In this document: piece after piece, positions 19,513 to 29,412 of the stretch
Position numbering within the stretch: the stretch's first letter is position 1
Layout of the letters: each line of letters begins with the position of its first letter
From: Roseibium algicola
Lineage (GTDB): Bacteria; Pseudomonadota; Alphaproteobacteria; Rhizobiales; Stappiaceae
Direction: 5' to 3'
DNA length: 64,000 bases
NCBI RefSeq assembly: GCF_001999245.1
Contig: NZ_CP019630.1
Coordinates: 62,001 to 126,000 of the forward strand
The notes under the pieces: generated by a model
Databases searched by the model: none
Told to the model about the DNA's origin: nothing
What the model saw: only the letters and a program-made list of their open reading frames with translations
Position numbers and translations under genes: made by a program

Positions 19513-20139
19513 TCAGGCGTCGACTGCTTGCAACAGTGGATGCCACTGGCCGCGGATCTCGTGGGAACTGGCATCGGAATAGTCGAAAACGCCAGACCCG
19601 GCTGCGGCATGGCGGGCATATATCACCCGATCAGAAATCCGGGCAAGCAGCGGATAGCCCTTCTTGGCGAGCAACTGCTCGAGATCGGCAACCTGGTTTG
19701 ACCGACGATCGATCCGGTTTGCAACCACGTGAATATCGGCCTTGCCCTTGCGCACGCGCTTTATATCGGAAATGCCGTCGAGAAACTTCAAGGTGGCGTC
19801 CCAGTCGAAGGCGGACGCAAGCACCGGAACGATGATATCGGACGACTCTGCGATCAGGTTCTTGGCCAGCTCCGATCGAAGCCCGCCGGGTCCGTCGATG
19901 ACAATAGCGTCCAGATGCTTGTCCTTGTCACCGATAGCGTCCTCCTTGCTCCAGTTGAGACCTTCGATCTGCGCCAGGTCCTTTGGGCGGCGCTTGACCC
20001 AGGAAAGGCTCGACTTCTGCCGGTCCGCATCGGCAAGGGCAACATCTTCGCCACGGGCGGCGAGCGCAACGGCAAGATTCGTGGCGAGGGTCGTCTTGCC
20101 GCAACCGCCCTTTGAATTCACCACCAGTATCTTGCGCAT
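19513..20139 (-). CDS. ParA/MinD-family ATPase, orphan
   Basis: A 208-residue P-loop ATPase with a deviant Walker A (SKGGCGKTTL near residue 10), switch I around DADRQKSSL and switch II in IDGPGG. These place it in the ParA/MinD partitioning group, at the short end of its length range. The start at 20139 is preferred over an ATG four codons upstream because GGGAG lies at good distance. No parB gene or parS-like repeat is adjacent, so it is probably a cargo-positioning orphan rather than the chromosome partition ATPase. It lies upstream of aspS on the same strand with a 163-bp gap. Confidence 0.85.
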   Translation of the reverse strand: MRKILVVNSKGGCGKTTLATNLAVALAARGEDVALADADRQKSSLSWVKRRPKDLAQIEGLNWSKEDAIGDKDKHLDAIVIDGPGGLRSELAKNLIAESSDIIVPVLASAFDWDATLKFLDGISDIKRVRKGKADIHVVANRIDRRSNQVADLEQLLAKKGYPLLARISDRVIYARHAAAGSGVFDYSDASSHEIRGQWHPLLQAVDA

Positions 20140-20285
20140 TTCCACTCCCATGTGTGTTCTTTTGCGGACGCTCGCCTAAGCTTCAACATAGGCGCACAAA
20201 ATGCGCCTTTTCAAGAGCTTCGAGCGCGAAAATTACCATTTCGTGGCGACAAAGCGGCAGAACTCGGGTATAGCTGTCCGTCACC

Positions 20286-21470
20286 ATGCATGTGATTACA
20301 AAAACAAAAGATCTCGCCGCTGCGTGCCAGCGTCTTGCCGCTCATGATTACGTGACTGTCGACACGGAGTTTCTCCGTGAGACAACCTTTTGGCCCAAGC
20401 TCTGCGTCATCCAGATGGCAGGGCCTGACATGGCCTTCATCGTCGATGCCCTGTCCGAAGGGCTGGACCTTGAGCCCTTTTTCGAGCTTATGCGCGACGG
20501 CAATGTGACAAAAGTTTTTCACGCTGCCCGCCAGGACATTGAAATCATCTATCATCTGGGAGAACTTATCCCAGCCCCGCTGTTCGACACTCAAGTCGCG
20601 GCCATGGTTTGCGGCTTTGGTGATTCCATTTCCTACGACCAGCTTGTCTACAAGGTGACCGGTGCCCGGATCGACAAGTCGTCCCGCTTCACCGACTGGG
20701 CCCGCAGGCCGCTGACGGCAAAGCAACTGGATTATGCGCTGGCGGACGTCACGCATCTGCGCGACGCCTATCAGTTCCTGAAAGCGAATCTCGCCGAACA
20801 GGACCGCAGCCACTGGGTTCAGGACGAAATGCAGGTGCTGACATCCATCAACACCTACCGTACGGATCCCGAACAGGCCTGGAAACGGCTGAAGCTTCGA
20901 GTGCGCAAGCCGGTTGAACTGGCCGTGATGATGGAAGTTGCAGCCTGGCGCGAACGGGAAGCGCAATCACGCGACGTTCCGCGCAGCCGCGTCATCAAGG
21001 ACGATGCCATCTACGAACTCGCAGCTCAGCAGCCCCAGGACGCAGAATCGCTCGCGCGCCTCAGGACCATTCCGCGCGGCTTCGAGCGTTCAAAGTCCGC
21101 AGACGAGATCCTGAAAGCCGTCAGACGGGCCGTTTCGCTTCCCAAGAACGAAATGCCGAAACTGCCGAAAGGTCGACAGGCACCGGACGGTTCAGCCGCC
21201 GCTGTCGATCTCTTGAAGGTTCTTCTGAAACTTGTCAGCGAAGCACATGGCGTTGCTGCCAAGGTCATAGCCACGGTGGATGATCTTGAAAAGATCGCTG
21301 CGGATGATGCTGCCGATGTGGCAGCCATGAAGGGCTGGCGGCGCGAGCTTTTCGGCGAAACCGCGCTCAAGCTGAAGCGCGGTGAAGTCGCCCTCGCCTT
21401 CCAGGATCGTCAGATCGTCGCGATTGATCAGCCGCGGCAGGCGAACGTTGAATCGGAAGCGGCAGAGTAA
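20286..21470 (+). CDS. rnd: ribonuclease D
   Basis: A 394-residue 3'-5' exoribonuclease that trims tRNA and other small RNA ends. The DEDDy catalytic residues are seen in VTVDTEFLRE (D, E), FHAARQDIEI (D) and LDYALADVTHL (Y and D). An HRDC nucleic-acid-binding domain covers about 205-290. Length is normal. It is divergent from the ParA gene, with 146 bp between. The stop codon lies inside the loop of a strong hairpin (21459-21480). Confidence 0.93.
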   Translation: MHVITKTKDLAAACQRLAAHDYVTVDTEFLRETTFWPKLCVIQMAGPDMAFIVDALSEGLDLEPFFELMRDGNVTKVFHAARQDIEIIYHLGELIPAPLFDTQVAAMVCGFGDSISYDQLVYKVTGARIDKSSRFTDWARRPLTAKQLDYALADVTHLRDAYQFLKANLAEQDRSHWVQDEMQVLTSINTYRTDPEQAWKRLKLRVRKPVELAVMMEVAAWREREAQSRDVPRSRVIKDDAIYELAAQQPQDAESLARLRTIPRGFERSKSADEILKAVRRAVSLPKNEMPKLPKGRQAPDGSAAAVDLLKVLLKLVSEAHGVAAKVIATVDDLEKIAADDAADVAAMKGWRRELFGETALKLKRGEVALAFQDRQIVAIDQPRQANVESEAAE

Positions 21471-21480
21471 ACTCTGCCGC
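21459..21480 (+). terminator. hairpin overlapping the rnd stop codon
   Basis: A perfect 9-bp stem GCGGCAGAG / CTCTGCCGC encloses TAAA, which is the rnd stop codon. Only a weak pyrimidine stretch (CTGCCTTCTC) follows, so it may terminate transcription or protect the 3' end. Confidence 0.5.
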
Positions 21481-21517
21481 CTGCCTTCTCAGTCTCAGTT
21501 CCGCAGCACCCCAGAAA

Positions 21518-23038
21518 TTAGCCGGCGTTTACAGCAACATCGACATCGATGACCTTGCTGAGCTGGTTCGCACGCTTGCGCAGACGTTCACCGTCGAGAT
21601 CGGCAAGGTCCTTGCCGAGATCCAGTGACAACCCTGTTTCCGATTTGGTGATGCCGACCTTCGGCAACATGCCGGCAATGGAAGCACTCAAAAGAGACGC
21701 CACCCGCATGGTCGCGCCAAGAACCTTGGCACGGATGCGCAGACGGTCGGTAAACAGCTCCCGGATGACCGGCGAAAGATCGCCCTCGCGCAGACCCTGG
21801 TGGCGATAGAAAACGGCTGCTGCAAGATAAGCGCGACTGGCATGATCCAGCCCGACGAAAGATGCGTTCGAAATGATATTGAGGCTCTGCTCGCCGCGAT
21901 AGTCGGGATGGGCGCGCCAGCCGATGTCGGAGAGAAGACACGCCGCGTGGCGAAGCCGTGTCTCGTTGGCGGTTTCCTCGATGCCAAGTTCCTTGAACAG
22001 CTTGTCCGTCCAGACAATCAGCTCTTCCGCGTGCGCAGGTGAGCGCGCACGCAGCGTGCACAGTTCACGCGCGGCTTCAATTACCGGGTCATGAGCCTGC
22101 ATTTCCAAAGGCAGCTTTTCATGGAGCAGGCCTTCACGAACACCGGTTGCGGAAAAGACCAGGCGCTCCGCCTTCATCGACGTCAGCACCTGTTCCAGCA
22201 CGACTGCACCGATCGGCACCAGAGGACGGCGCTGTTTGGAAACGATCTCCGCCAGTTCCACCCCTTCAAGGTTGGGAATGGCGATACGCTTGCAGAAGGC
22301 AATCGCCTCTTCCGCACTGATTTCATAATTGTGCATCACGTGCAGTGGGTAATTGTTCTGCATCAGATGCAGACGGCCCAGCGAACGCCACGTGCCGCCA
22401 ACGGCATAGAATGTCCGTTCACCGGGAGCCAGGTCAGGCCACTGAAAGTCCTTGAGAGCCGCTTCAGTGATCTTCTGTGCCTTGGCAATCTTGCCTTCGG
22501 CCTCTTCCGAAAGCCGCAGCCCGCCAAGGGGGAACGTCGCTCCCGTGCCGGGCTTGTTGTCGGCAATTTCCACCAGCTCCAGACTGCCGCCCCCCATGTC
22601 GCCGACAATGCCGCGCGGCTGCCAGAACCCGGCAATCACACCAAGAGCGGAGTAATAGGCCTCTTCATTGCCATCGAGGATGCGAACCGGTGCCTCCAGA
22701 AACCGTTCGACCTCGCGCACGAAATCAGGCCCGTTTTCCGCATCGCGCGCCGCAGCCGTCGCTACGATATAGATGTCCTGACAGCCGGTATGCTTGATGA
22801 GGGTCTTGAACCGGGTCAGTTCACCGAGGGCCAGGCTGACGGAATCGTCGGCCAGACGGCCGGTCGCCGCAATGCCCTTGCCAAGCCCTGCCAGCAGCTT
22901 TTCGTTGAACAGCATGGTCGGTGTGCGGGCCTTGCGCTCGTAAATCACGAGGCGCACGGAGTTGGAGCCGATGTCCACGACTGCGACAGGTCCGGACCCG
23001 TTGAGCCGGCCACGTGCCGGATGAAACTCAGCAGTCAT
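21518..23038 (-). CDS. ppx: exopolyphosphatase / Ppx-GppA phosphatase
   Basis: A 506-residue Ppx/GppA-family enzyme of the sugar-kinase/Hsp70 actin-like ATPase superfamily, which degrades polyphosphate or pppGpp. Visible motifs are VVDIGSNSVRLVIYE near residue 20, ATAAARDAENG, and GIVGDMGGGSLEL with the catalytic phosphate loop. A helical HD-like C-terminal domain starts near 320. It begins one base after the ppk stop codon on the same strand, so polyphosphate synthesis and breakdown are co-transcribed. Confidence 0.93.
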   Translation of the reverse strand: MTAEFHPARGRLNGSGPVAVVDIGSNSVRLVIYERKARTPTMLFNEKLLAGLGKGIAATGRLADDSVSLALGELTRFKTLIKHTGCQDIYIVATAAARDAENGPDFVREVERFLEAPVRILDGNEEAYYSALGVIAGFWQPRGIVGDMGGGSLELVEIADNKPGTGATFPLGGLRLSEEAEGKIAKAQKITEAALKDFQWPDLAPGERTFYAVGGTWRSLGRLHLMQNNYPLHVMHNYEISAEEAIAFCKRIAIPNLEGVELAEIVSKQRRPLVPIGAVVLEQVLTSMKAERLVFSATGVREGLLHEKLPLEMQAHDPVIEAARELCTLRARSPAHAEELIVWTDKLFKELGIEETANETRLRHAACLLSDIGWRAHPDYRGEQSLNIISNASFVGLDHASRAYLAAAVFYRHQGLREGDLSPVIRELFTDRLRIRAKVLGATMRVASLLSASIAGMLPKVGITKSETGLSLDLGKDLADLDGERLRKRANQLSKVIDVDVAVNAG

Positions 23039-23039
23039 G

Positions 23040-25262
23040 CTAACCTCGTTTTTGCCGTTCCAGGAACGGCCTCGGCCGATCGCTCTTCAATGATTTGCCT
23101 CTGCCGGAAAGCGAGGGGTTCGTCATGAAATACTGATGCGCATTGAAGGGTTCCTCATTGGCGTTCGGAACGATGCGCTCATGGCTGCCGTCCGACAGAA
23201 TGCGCCAGCTTTGCTGGTTGTCCTTCAGGTTGGCCACCATGATCTGGTCCAGAACCTGTTCGTGCACGGTCGGTGTCTTGAGCGGTGCCAGGACCTCGAC
23301 CCGCCGGTCGATGTTACGCGGCATCAGATCGGCTGAACCGATATAGACGTGAGCCTCGGGAGACGGCAGTCCCTGGCCGTTGCCAAAGCAGTAGATGCGA
23401 GAATGCTCCAGGAAACGTCCGACAATGGATTTCACCCGAATGTTGTCGGACAGACCCGGAATGCCCGGACGCAGGCAGCAAATGCCGCGAATGATCAGAT
23501 CGATCTGCACACCTGCCTGGCTTGCGCGATAAAGGGCATCGATGATCGCCGGATCCACGAGGGAATTCATCTTCCACCAGATCTGCGCGGGGCGGCCTGC
23601 GCGGGCGTGCTCGATCTCGTTCTCGGTCATTTCCAGCATGCGCTGACGCAGGTTGACCGGAGACACCATGAGGTTGTTCAATTCCGCCGGTTGAGCGTAA
23701 CCGGTGATGAAGTTGAACACCCGGGCCGCATCCTCGGCAATGCCGGGATCATCGGTGAAGAAGGAAAGATCCTCATAAATCCGCGCCGTGATCGGGTGAT
23801 AGTTTCCTGTCCCGATGTGGCAATAGGTCTTGAGCTGACCGTGCTCGCGCTTGATGACCATGGAGAGCTTGGAGTGCGTTTTAAGCTCGATGAAGCCGAA
23901 GACAACCTGCACCCCTGCCCGCTCCAGATCGCGCGCCCACTTGATATTCGCTTCCTCGTCGAACCTGGCCTTGAGCTCCACCAGTGCGGTAACGGATTTG
24001 CCGGCTTCGGCCGCCTCAGCCAAAGCCTTCACGATGGGGCTGTCGTTGGAGGTACGATAGAGCGTCTGCTTGATCGCCACCACATCCGGATCACGCGCAG
24101 CCTGCCGCAGATACTGAACCACAACGTCGAAGGATTCATACGGGTGGTGGACGATGATGTCCTTCTGGTGGATCGCCGCCAGACAGTCGCCGCCATGTTC
24201 GCGAATGCGCTCCGGAAAGCGGGCGGTATAGGGCTGGAACTTCAGGTCAGGCCGCTCAAGGTCTACGATCTGGGACAGGTTGTTGAGCGCAAGCAACCCG
24301 TTTGCAAGGAAGATCTCGCTTTGCCCGACATGCAGCGCCTCCCCCACGAACTCACGCAACGCCGGCGGTGTGGTTTCCTGGATTTCCAGACGGATCACCG
24401 AGCCCCGGCGGCGGCGGCGCAAAGCGCTTTCGAACAGACGCACGAGGTCTTCCGCTTCTTCTTCGATTTCAAGATCGCTGTCACGAATGACGCGGAACGC
24501 CCCCTTGCCCCGGATCTCGTAGCCTGGAAACAAGCGCCCGATGAAAAGGCTGACGACTTTCTCGATTGCGATGAACCGGGCAGCGCCATCTTCGCCGTTT
24601 GGCAATTGAACGAAGCGATCAACCTGGCTCGGAATTCTGAGCAGAGCAATCATGCCGCGCCCACCGGAAGTTGGCGCCAGTTCAAAGACGATGGAAAAGC
24701 CAAGGTTCGGAATGAACGGGAACGGATGCGCCGGATCGATGGCAAGCGGCGTCAGAACCGGGAAGACATAAGCAAGGAAATAGTCTTGCAGCCAGGCCTT
24801 GTCCGCCTGGTCGAGCGTGTCGCCCTGCGGGATCTCGATACCCTTGTCGGCAATCTCCCGGCGCAGCTCCACCCAGATCTTCTGCTGGGACGCCTGGAGA
24901 TCACGCACTGCTTCGCTGATCTTCTGAAGCTGTTCGGTCGGCGTCAGGCCGTCGTCGGACAGATTGGTAACGTCGGCCCGTTGCTGGCCACGCAGGCCGG
25001 CCACACGCACCATGAAAAATTCGTCGAGATTGTTGGCGGAGATCGACAGGAACCGAACGCGCTCAAGCAGCGGATGGTTCGGGTTCATGGCTTCTTCCAG
25101 AACCCGGAGATTGAACTGGAGCCAGGACAGCTCCCGGTTCATGAACCTGGCCGGAGATGTAGCCAGCTCACCTTCCGGTGTCAGTTCCGGCACGGCTCCC
25201 TTTGCATCGGAAGCAACGGTGGAGGCAGGCAGAATGTCCGAAAGATCAGGGGCTTCGTTCAT
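23040..25262 (-). CDS. ppk1: polyphosphate kinase 1 (RNA-degradosome-type PPK)
   Basis: A 740-residue polyphosphate kinase that reversibly transfers ATP gamma-phosphate to polyphosphate. N-terminal and head domains ([18 protein letters not shown]) are followed by two phospholipase-D-like catalytic domains. The autophosphorylated His lies in [11 protein letters not shown], and the second catalytic segment is in [18 protein letters not shown]. The start at 25262 has AAGGGATG upstream and gives MNEAPDLSD; an upstream start at 25322 would add a basic non-family extension. It forms an operon with ppx. Confidence 0.94.
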   Translation of the reverse strand: MNEAPDLSDILPASTVASDAKGAVPELTPEGELATSPARFMNRELSWLQFNLRVLEEAMNPNHPLLERVRFLSISANNLDEFFMVRVAGLRGQQRADVTNLSDDGLTPTEQLQKISEAVRDLQASQQKIWVELRREIADKGIEIPQGDTLDQADKAWLQDYFLAYVFPVLTPLAIDPAHPFPFIPNLGFSIVFELAPTSGGRGMIALLRIPSQVDRFVQLPNGEDGAARFIAIEKVVSLFIGRLFPGYEIRGKGAFRVIRDSDLEIEEEAEDLVRLFESALRRRRRGSVIRLEIQETTPPALREFVGEALHVGQSEIFLANGLLALNNLSQIVDLERPDLKFQPYTARFPERIREHGGDCLAAIHQKDIIVHHPYESFDVVVQYLRQAARDPDVVAIKQTLYRTSNDSPIVKALAEAAEAGKSVTALVELKARFDEEANIKWARDLERAGVQVVFGFIELKTHSKLSMVIKREHGQLKTYCHIGTGNYHPITARIYEDLSFFTDDPGIAEDAARVFNFITGYAQPAELNNLMVSPVNLRQRMLEMTENEIEHARAGRPAQIWWKMNSLVDPAIIDALYRASQAGVQIDLIIRGICCLRPGIPGLSDNIRVKSIVGRFLEHSRIYCFGNGQGLPSPEAHVYIGSADLMPRNIDRRVEVLAPLKTPTVHEQVLDQIMVANLKDNQQSWRILSDGSHERIVPNANEEPFNAHQYFMTNPSLSGRGKSLKSDRPRPFLERQKRG

Positions 25263-25395
25263 GGCATCATCCCTTGTTCCGCGCAGCTTCCGCTTCAATC
25301 CGGCAAAACCGGGCACGCCCATTCTGCCTCAACGCCGCCGTGACTAACATGAACTTCTGAGCGGGCAAATGACAGTCCTGTGGCAGCATCGGCGA

Positions 25396-26076
25396 TTATT
25401 GGCCTTTATGCACATTTTCCAAGACCCGCCCGGCAAGTGGTTTCGTGATCTTGACCCGCCCGGCAAGAGCCTCCTGATCGATCGCCTCCACAGCGCGCAT
25501 GGCGACCTCTAGCGAACGTTCCATTCGCACCACAAGATAGTCGACGACACCTTGATCGACCGCAATCTGCCGGTCGGCAAACAACTTCACCAGAACACGG
25601 CGAAGGAGATCATCGTCCGGCTCCAGAATTTCGACAGGAGTGGCCGCGCGCAGGCGGGACTGCAGATCGGGAAGAGAAATTTTCCAGCTGGCAGGCCAGG
25701 TGCGGCTGGTGATGAGCACCGTCTTCCCCGCCTGACGTGCAGCGTTGAGAAGGTGGAACAAAGCCGTGTTGTCGATGCCCAGGTGCGCATCCTCGATCAC
25801 GGCAGCGGGTGCGGCAACGAGGGTTTCCACGGACTGCGGATCGAGCTTGGAAGCAGCCAGAACGGCAGCGCCGGTCTCATCCTGAAAGGCCTGGACAAGA
25901 TGGGTTTTTCCCGCGCCGACGGGGCCTGCAAGGACAACGACCGGAGAAGGCCAATCCGGCCAGCGTTCCAGCAATTCGAACGCAGCCCGGTTGGAGCCTC
26001 CAACCAGATAGTCGTCACGGCTCAAGGCCGCTTCATGCGGCAATTCCAAAGGCAACTGGCGCGGTGTTTCCACCAT
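25396..26076 (-). CDS. hdaA: DnaA-like regulatory ATPase HdaA
   Basis: A 226-residue AAA+ protein related to DnaA domain III and E. coli Hda, which stimulates ATP hydrolysis on DnaA together with the DNA polymerase sliding clamp and so prevents re-initiation. The N-terminal QLPLELP matches the clamp-binding motif. Walker A is GPVGAGKTH near residue 51. The usual DnaA DNA-binding domain is absent, which fits the family. It starts 3 bp after the stop of the perM-like gene, so the two are translationally close. Gene context is typical of alphaproteobacteria. Confidence 0.92.
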   Translation of the reverse strand: MVETPRQLPLELPHEAALSRDDYLVGGSNRAAFELLERWPDWPSPVVVLAGPVGAGKTHLVQAFQDETGAAVLAASKLDPQSVETLVAAPAAVIEDAHLGIDNTALFHLLNAARQAGKTVLITSRTWPASWKISLPDLQSRLRAATPVEILEPDDDLLRRVLVKLFADRQIAVDQGVVDYLVVRMERSLEVAMRAVEAIDQEALAGRVKITKPLAGRVLENVHKGQ

Positions 26077-26079
26077 TTT

Positions 26080-27177
26080 CTACTCTGATACCTGTTCTTC
26101 TTGCCCCGATACGGGATGATCGGTTCCCTGATAGACCGGGCTTGCGAGATACTGCTTCAGGGCAAAGCGTGCAAGCACGCCGATCATCGCGGCGGCTGGA
26201 ACCGCAATCAGCATCCCCACAAATCCAAAGAGATATCCAAAGGCAAATAACGCAAACATAAGCGTAACAGGATGCAGGCCCGTGCTTTCGCCAACAAGTT
26301 TGGGCTGCAGGATATTGCCCTCCAGAAACTGACCGACGCCAAAGATCGCGGCAACTGCGATAATCCAGGGCCATTCCGGCCAGAATTGGACAAGCGCCAC
26401 ACCGATGGACAGGACAAGCCCCAACCCGGCCCCGACGAAGGGAATGAAACTGACGAGACCAGCCACCATTCCGATCAGGAGACCGAAGTTCAGCCCGATC
26501 AGGGCCAGAGAAACAGCGTAAAACGATCCCAGGATAAGACAGACCGACACCTGCCCGCGCACGAAACCGGCAACAGCCTGATCCATTTCCTTTGCAAGGC
26601 CGCGGATTTCTGCCAGATGATCACGCGGCAGCCAGCTGTCGATACGCGCGACCATACGGTCCCAGTCGAGCAATAGATAGAATGCAACGACCGGCGTAAT
26701 GACGAAGAGCGACAGGATCGACAGCAACGCCTGACCGCCGCTCCAGAGCGACTGTGCCAGCTTGCCGACGAAAGAAGCCCCCTGCCCGATGAGATTGGAC
26801 ATGGAGGACTGGAGGTCTTCCGCATTGATGCCCGCAACGGACGCAAGATCGGCCGGAAAGTTATCCGACAGCAATGCCTGCAGCTTGCGGATCAGCTCCG
26901 GGAACTTTTCCAGGAAAAGGGCAAGCTGATTGCCCAAAAGTGGCAGAAGCAGGATGAAGAACATCACGAGGATGAGGACGAAGGCGAACAGGATTGTCAG
27001 CGTCGCCCACATCCGCCCCATGCCCAGCTTTTCCAGCCGGTCGCAAACCGGATCCAGCAGATAGGCCACCGCCATGCCGGCAACGAAAGGGAGAAGCACG
27101 CTGGAGAAGACATACAGAAACAGGCAAAGAACAACGAGGGAAATCAGCCAGAACTGGACCTGACGGCGAAGGGTCAT
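26080..27177 (-). CDS. AI-2E family transporter (PerM-like)
   Basis: A 365-residue integral membrane protein of the AI-2E/PerM family with about seven to eight predicted TM segments. Examples are LISLVVLCLFLYVFSSVLL at the N-terminus, the paired helices near 60-85, and the conserved C-terminal FIPFVGAGLGLVLSIG block. Characterised members include the autoinducer-2 exporter TqsA and Na+/H+ antiporters, so substrate assignment is not safe. It is co-transcribed with hdaA, a linkage I know from other alphaproteobacteria. Confidence 0.88.
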   Translation of the reverse strand: MTLRRQVQFWLISLVVLCLFLYVFSSVLLPFVAGMAVAYLLDPVCDRLEKLGMGRMWATLTILFAFVLILVMFFILLLPLLGNQLALFLEKFPELIRKLQALLSDNFPADLASVAGINAEDLQSSMSNLIGQGASFVGKLAQSLWSGGQALLSILSLFVITPVVAFYLLLDWDRMVARIDSWLPRDHLAEIRGLAKEMDQAVAGFVRGQVSVCLILGSFYAVSLALIGLNFGLLIGMVAGLVSFIPFVGAGLGLVLSIGVALVQFWPEWPWIIAVAAIFGVGQFLEGNILQPKLVGESTGLHPVTLMFALFAFGYLFGFVGMLIAVPAAAMIGVLARFALKQYLASPVYQGTDHPVSGQEEQVSE

Positions 27178-27605
27178 GTATGGCGCTCCTCGGTTGTGCC
27201 GGTGCGTAGGAATGGCTTTCTTCCGGACATGGAATTAAACCCCGCCTCCGGTCAAGTCCAGAAGAAGTCGGCTTTTCGCGGCATTGGGCCATCAAGGAGC
27301 CACTTCTGCCTCATGAGGCAAAGCCTATGACCACGTTTTCAAACAGGCCAGCAAGACCGATTTCCGGCAACAGGCTGTCTGCAGCACTCTTGCGCTGAAG
27401 GTTGATCCAGATGCTCCATGACCTCTTTTTTCGCCGGCAATACACTTTGAGCCATTCAAATTGGCCTGGTTTTGAAGAAAAATGCGGAAGTTGGCCTGCC
27501 ATCTGTTCTTAAGCCCTGCGCAGAACCGCTCGCCTCTTGTGTTCCTTGGCGGCAGACTGTAATCCGCACTGGCACAGCCAACCGCACGCAGTCTCGGAGT
27601 GCCCC
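27178..27605. other. 428-bp divergent intergenic region upstream of purM
   Basis: This gap lies between the divergent perM-like and purM genes. I see no conserved riboswitch core, no tRNA and no convincing small gene. One short minus-strand open frame (27311-27502) has no ribosome binding site or family-like sequence. GGAG lies seven bases before the purM ATG. The region presumably holds the two promoters, but none could be pinned down. Confidence 0.4.
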
Positions 27606-28682
27606 ATGAGCGAATCCTCTGGTCCCAACGGCCTGACCTATGCCGATGCTGGTGTCGATATCGACGCCGGAAACGAACTGGTGAACCGCATCAAGCCGCT
27701 GGTCAAGGCAACTTCCCGCCCCGGGGCCGACAGCGATATCGGCGGTTTCGGTGGTCTTTTTGACCTGAAGGGCGCAGGGTTTCAGGATCCGATCCTTGTT
27801 GCCGCCAATGACGGCGTCGGTACCAAGTTGAAGATTGCGATTGAAACCGGCCAGCACCGCACTGTGGGCATCGACCTTGTTGCGATGTGTGTCAACGATC
27901 TGGTGGTCCAGGGCGCTGAACCGCTGTTCTTCCTCGACTATTTCGCGACCGGCGCGCTGGATGTGACCACTGCAACGGATGTGGTTGCCGGCATTGCAGA
28001 CGGCTGCAAGATGGCAGGCGCCGCGCTGATCGGCGGCGAGACAGCTGAAATGCCGGGCATGTATGTGGAAGGCGACTACGATCTGGCAGGCTTCTCCGTC
28101 GGCGCCGTTGAGCGTGGCGGGATCCTGCCGCGCCCGGACGTTGCCGCTGGCGACGTACTGCTTGCTCTGGCCTCCTCCGGCGTTCATTCCAACGGCTATT
28201 CCATGGTGCGCAAGATCATCGAACTGTCCGGCATGAACTGGTCGGACGCGGCACCGTTTGCAGCCGGCAAGACACTGGGCGAAGCCCTGATGGAACCGAC
28301 CAGGATTTACGTCAAACCGCTGCTGGCCGCACTGAAGGAAACCTCCGGCATCAAGGCCCTTGCCCACATCACCGGTGGCGGCCTGCCGGAAAACCTGCCG
28401 CGCGTTCTGCCGAAGAATTGCTCCGCTCGCATCGATCTTGGCCAGATCAGCGTCCCGCCGGTGTTCGGCTGGCTCGCGAAATCGGGCGGCGTTGCCGAGA
28501 AGGAAATGCTGCGCACGTTCAACTGCGGCACCGGGATGGTGATTGTCGTGTCTGCGGACCAGGCCGATGCGGTTGCCGACGTCCTGCGCAATGCCGGTGA
28601 AACGGTCAGCAAGATCGGCGTCATCGAAGCTGAAGGCGCTGCACCGGTGCTGTTTGACGGCAGCCTGGACCTTGGCGCATGA
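27606..28682 (+). CDS. purM: phosphoribosylformylglycinamidine cyclo-ligase
   Basis: A 358-residue AIR synthetase of purine biosynthesis, converting FGAM and ATP to aminoimidazole ribotide. It begins with [15 protein letters not shown] and carries the ATP/phosphate loops [17 protein letters not shown] and [18 protein letters not shown], plus [11 protein letters not shown]. Length is normal. The start at 27606 gives the expected N-terminus and a GGAG site. The stop overlaps the purN start (ATGA), so the two steps are translationally coupled. Confidence 0.96.
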   Translation: MSESSGPNGLTYADAGVDIDAGNELVNRIKPLVKATSRPGADSDIGGFGGLFDLKGAGFQDPILVAANDGVGTKLKIAIETGQHRTVGIDLVAMCVNDLVVQGAEPLFFLDYFATGALDVTTATDVVAGIADGCKMAGAALIGGETAEMPGMYVEGDYDLAGFSVGAVERGGILPRPDVAAGDVLLALASSGVHSNGYSMVRKIIELSGMNWSDAAPFAAGKTLGEALMEPTRIYVKPLLAALKETSGIKALAHITGGGLPENLPRVLPKNCSARIDLGQISVPPVFGWLAKSGGVAEKEMLRTFNCGTGMVIVVSADQADAVADVLRNAGETVSKIGVIEAEGAAPVLFDGSLDLGA

Positions 28683-29326
28683 GCCGCAAGAAGACTGCCA
28701 TCCTGATCTCGGGACGCGGCTCCAACATGGGCGCGCTGATTTCCGCGGCAATGTCTCCCGACTATCCCGCCGAAATCACGCTTGTCCTGTCCAACCGGCC
28801 TGACGCCAAGGGACTGGAACGGGCCGCTGAGCTGGGCATTGCAACGGCAGTTGTCGACCACAAGGACCATGCGGGTGATCGGGAAGCGTTCGAAAAATCG
28901 GTAGATGCCGTTTTGAAGGACCACAAGATCGACCTGGTCGCCCTTGCCGGTTTCATGCGTATCCTGACCCCCTATCTGGTCAATGCCTGGGCGGGCAGGA
29001 TGATCAACATCCATCCGGCTCTCCTGCCCTCTTTCAAAGGCCTTGCCACACATGAGCGGGCCTTGCAGGAAGGTGTCAAGTTGCATGGTGCCACCGTGCA
29101 TTATGTGTCTGCTGAAATGGACGATGGTCCGATCATCATGCAGGGAGCCGTACCGGTTCTGGACAATGACACCCCTGACACGTTGGCTGCCCGTGTGCTG
29201 GACGTTGAACACCAGATCTACCCCAAGGCTCTTTCCATGGTTGCCAGCGGCAAGGCCAAGGTGTCGGGAGCACGGGTAACCGGCAGCGGCAACACCAACG
29301 AGACGGAAACGCTCATCTGGCCGTAG
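28679..29326 (+). CDS. purN: phosphoribosylglycinamide formyltransferase
   Basis: A 215-residue GAR transformylase that uses 10-formyl-THF in the third step of purine synthesis. The N-terminal [12 protein letters not shown] binds phosphoribosyl-glycinamide. The catalytic Asn-His-Asp triad lies in [13 protein letters not shown] and in [11 protein letters not shown]. Length is typical. It overlaps purM by 4 bp. A hairpin (29375-29403) follows. Confidence 0.96.
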   Translation: MSRKKTAILISGRGSNMGALISAAMSPDYPAEITLVLSNRPDAKGLERAAELGIATAVVDHKDHAGDREAFEKSVDAVLKDHKIDLVALAGFMRILTPYLVNAWAGRMINIHPALLPSFKGLATHERALQEGVKLHGATVHYVSAEMDDGPIIMQGAVPVLDNDTPDTLAARVLDVEHQIYPKALSMVASGKAKVSGARVTGSGNTNETETLIWP

Positions 29327-29374
29327 CCCGGACGGCTTTCTCCGCTTGCAGCAAAACGATCGCAGATTTTTCAG

Positions 29375-29409
29375 ACCGATCCTGACGCGCCTAACGGATC
29401 GGTTTCCTC
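29375..29409 (+). terminator. possible terminator after purN
   Basis: The stem ACCGATCC / GGATCGGT (29375-29382 and 29396-29403) with a 13-base loop is followed by TTCCTCT. It is a weak intrinsic terminator at best, placed between the converging purN and sheath genes. Confidence 0.4.
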
Positions 29410-29412
29410 TGG

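Noticed and set aside
23349..25343. Long open frame of 664 codons on the plus strand across ppk
   Set aside because: It is antisense to a clear polyphosphate kinase gene; long antisense frames are common in high-GC sequence and the product has no family pattern.
27311..27502. 63-codon minus-strand frame upstream of purM
   Set aside because: No ribosome binding site, no conserved pattern, and the AT/GC pattern is not codon-like.
27400..27605. Possible purine-type or ZTP riboswitch before purM
   Set aside because: No recognisable conserved core or pairing scheme could be traced.
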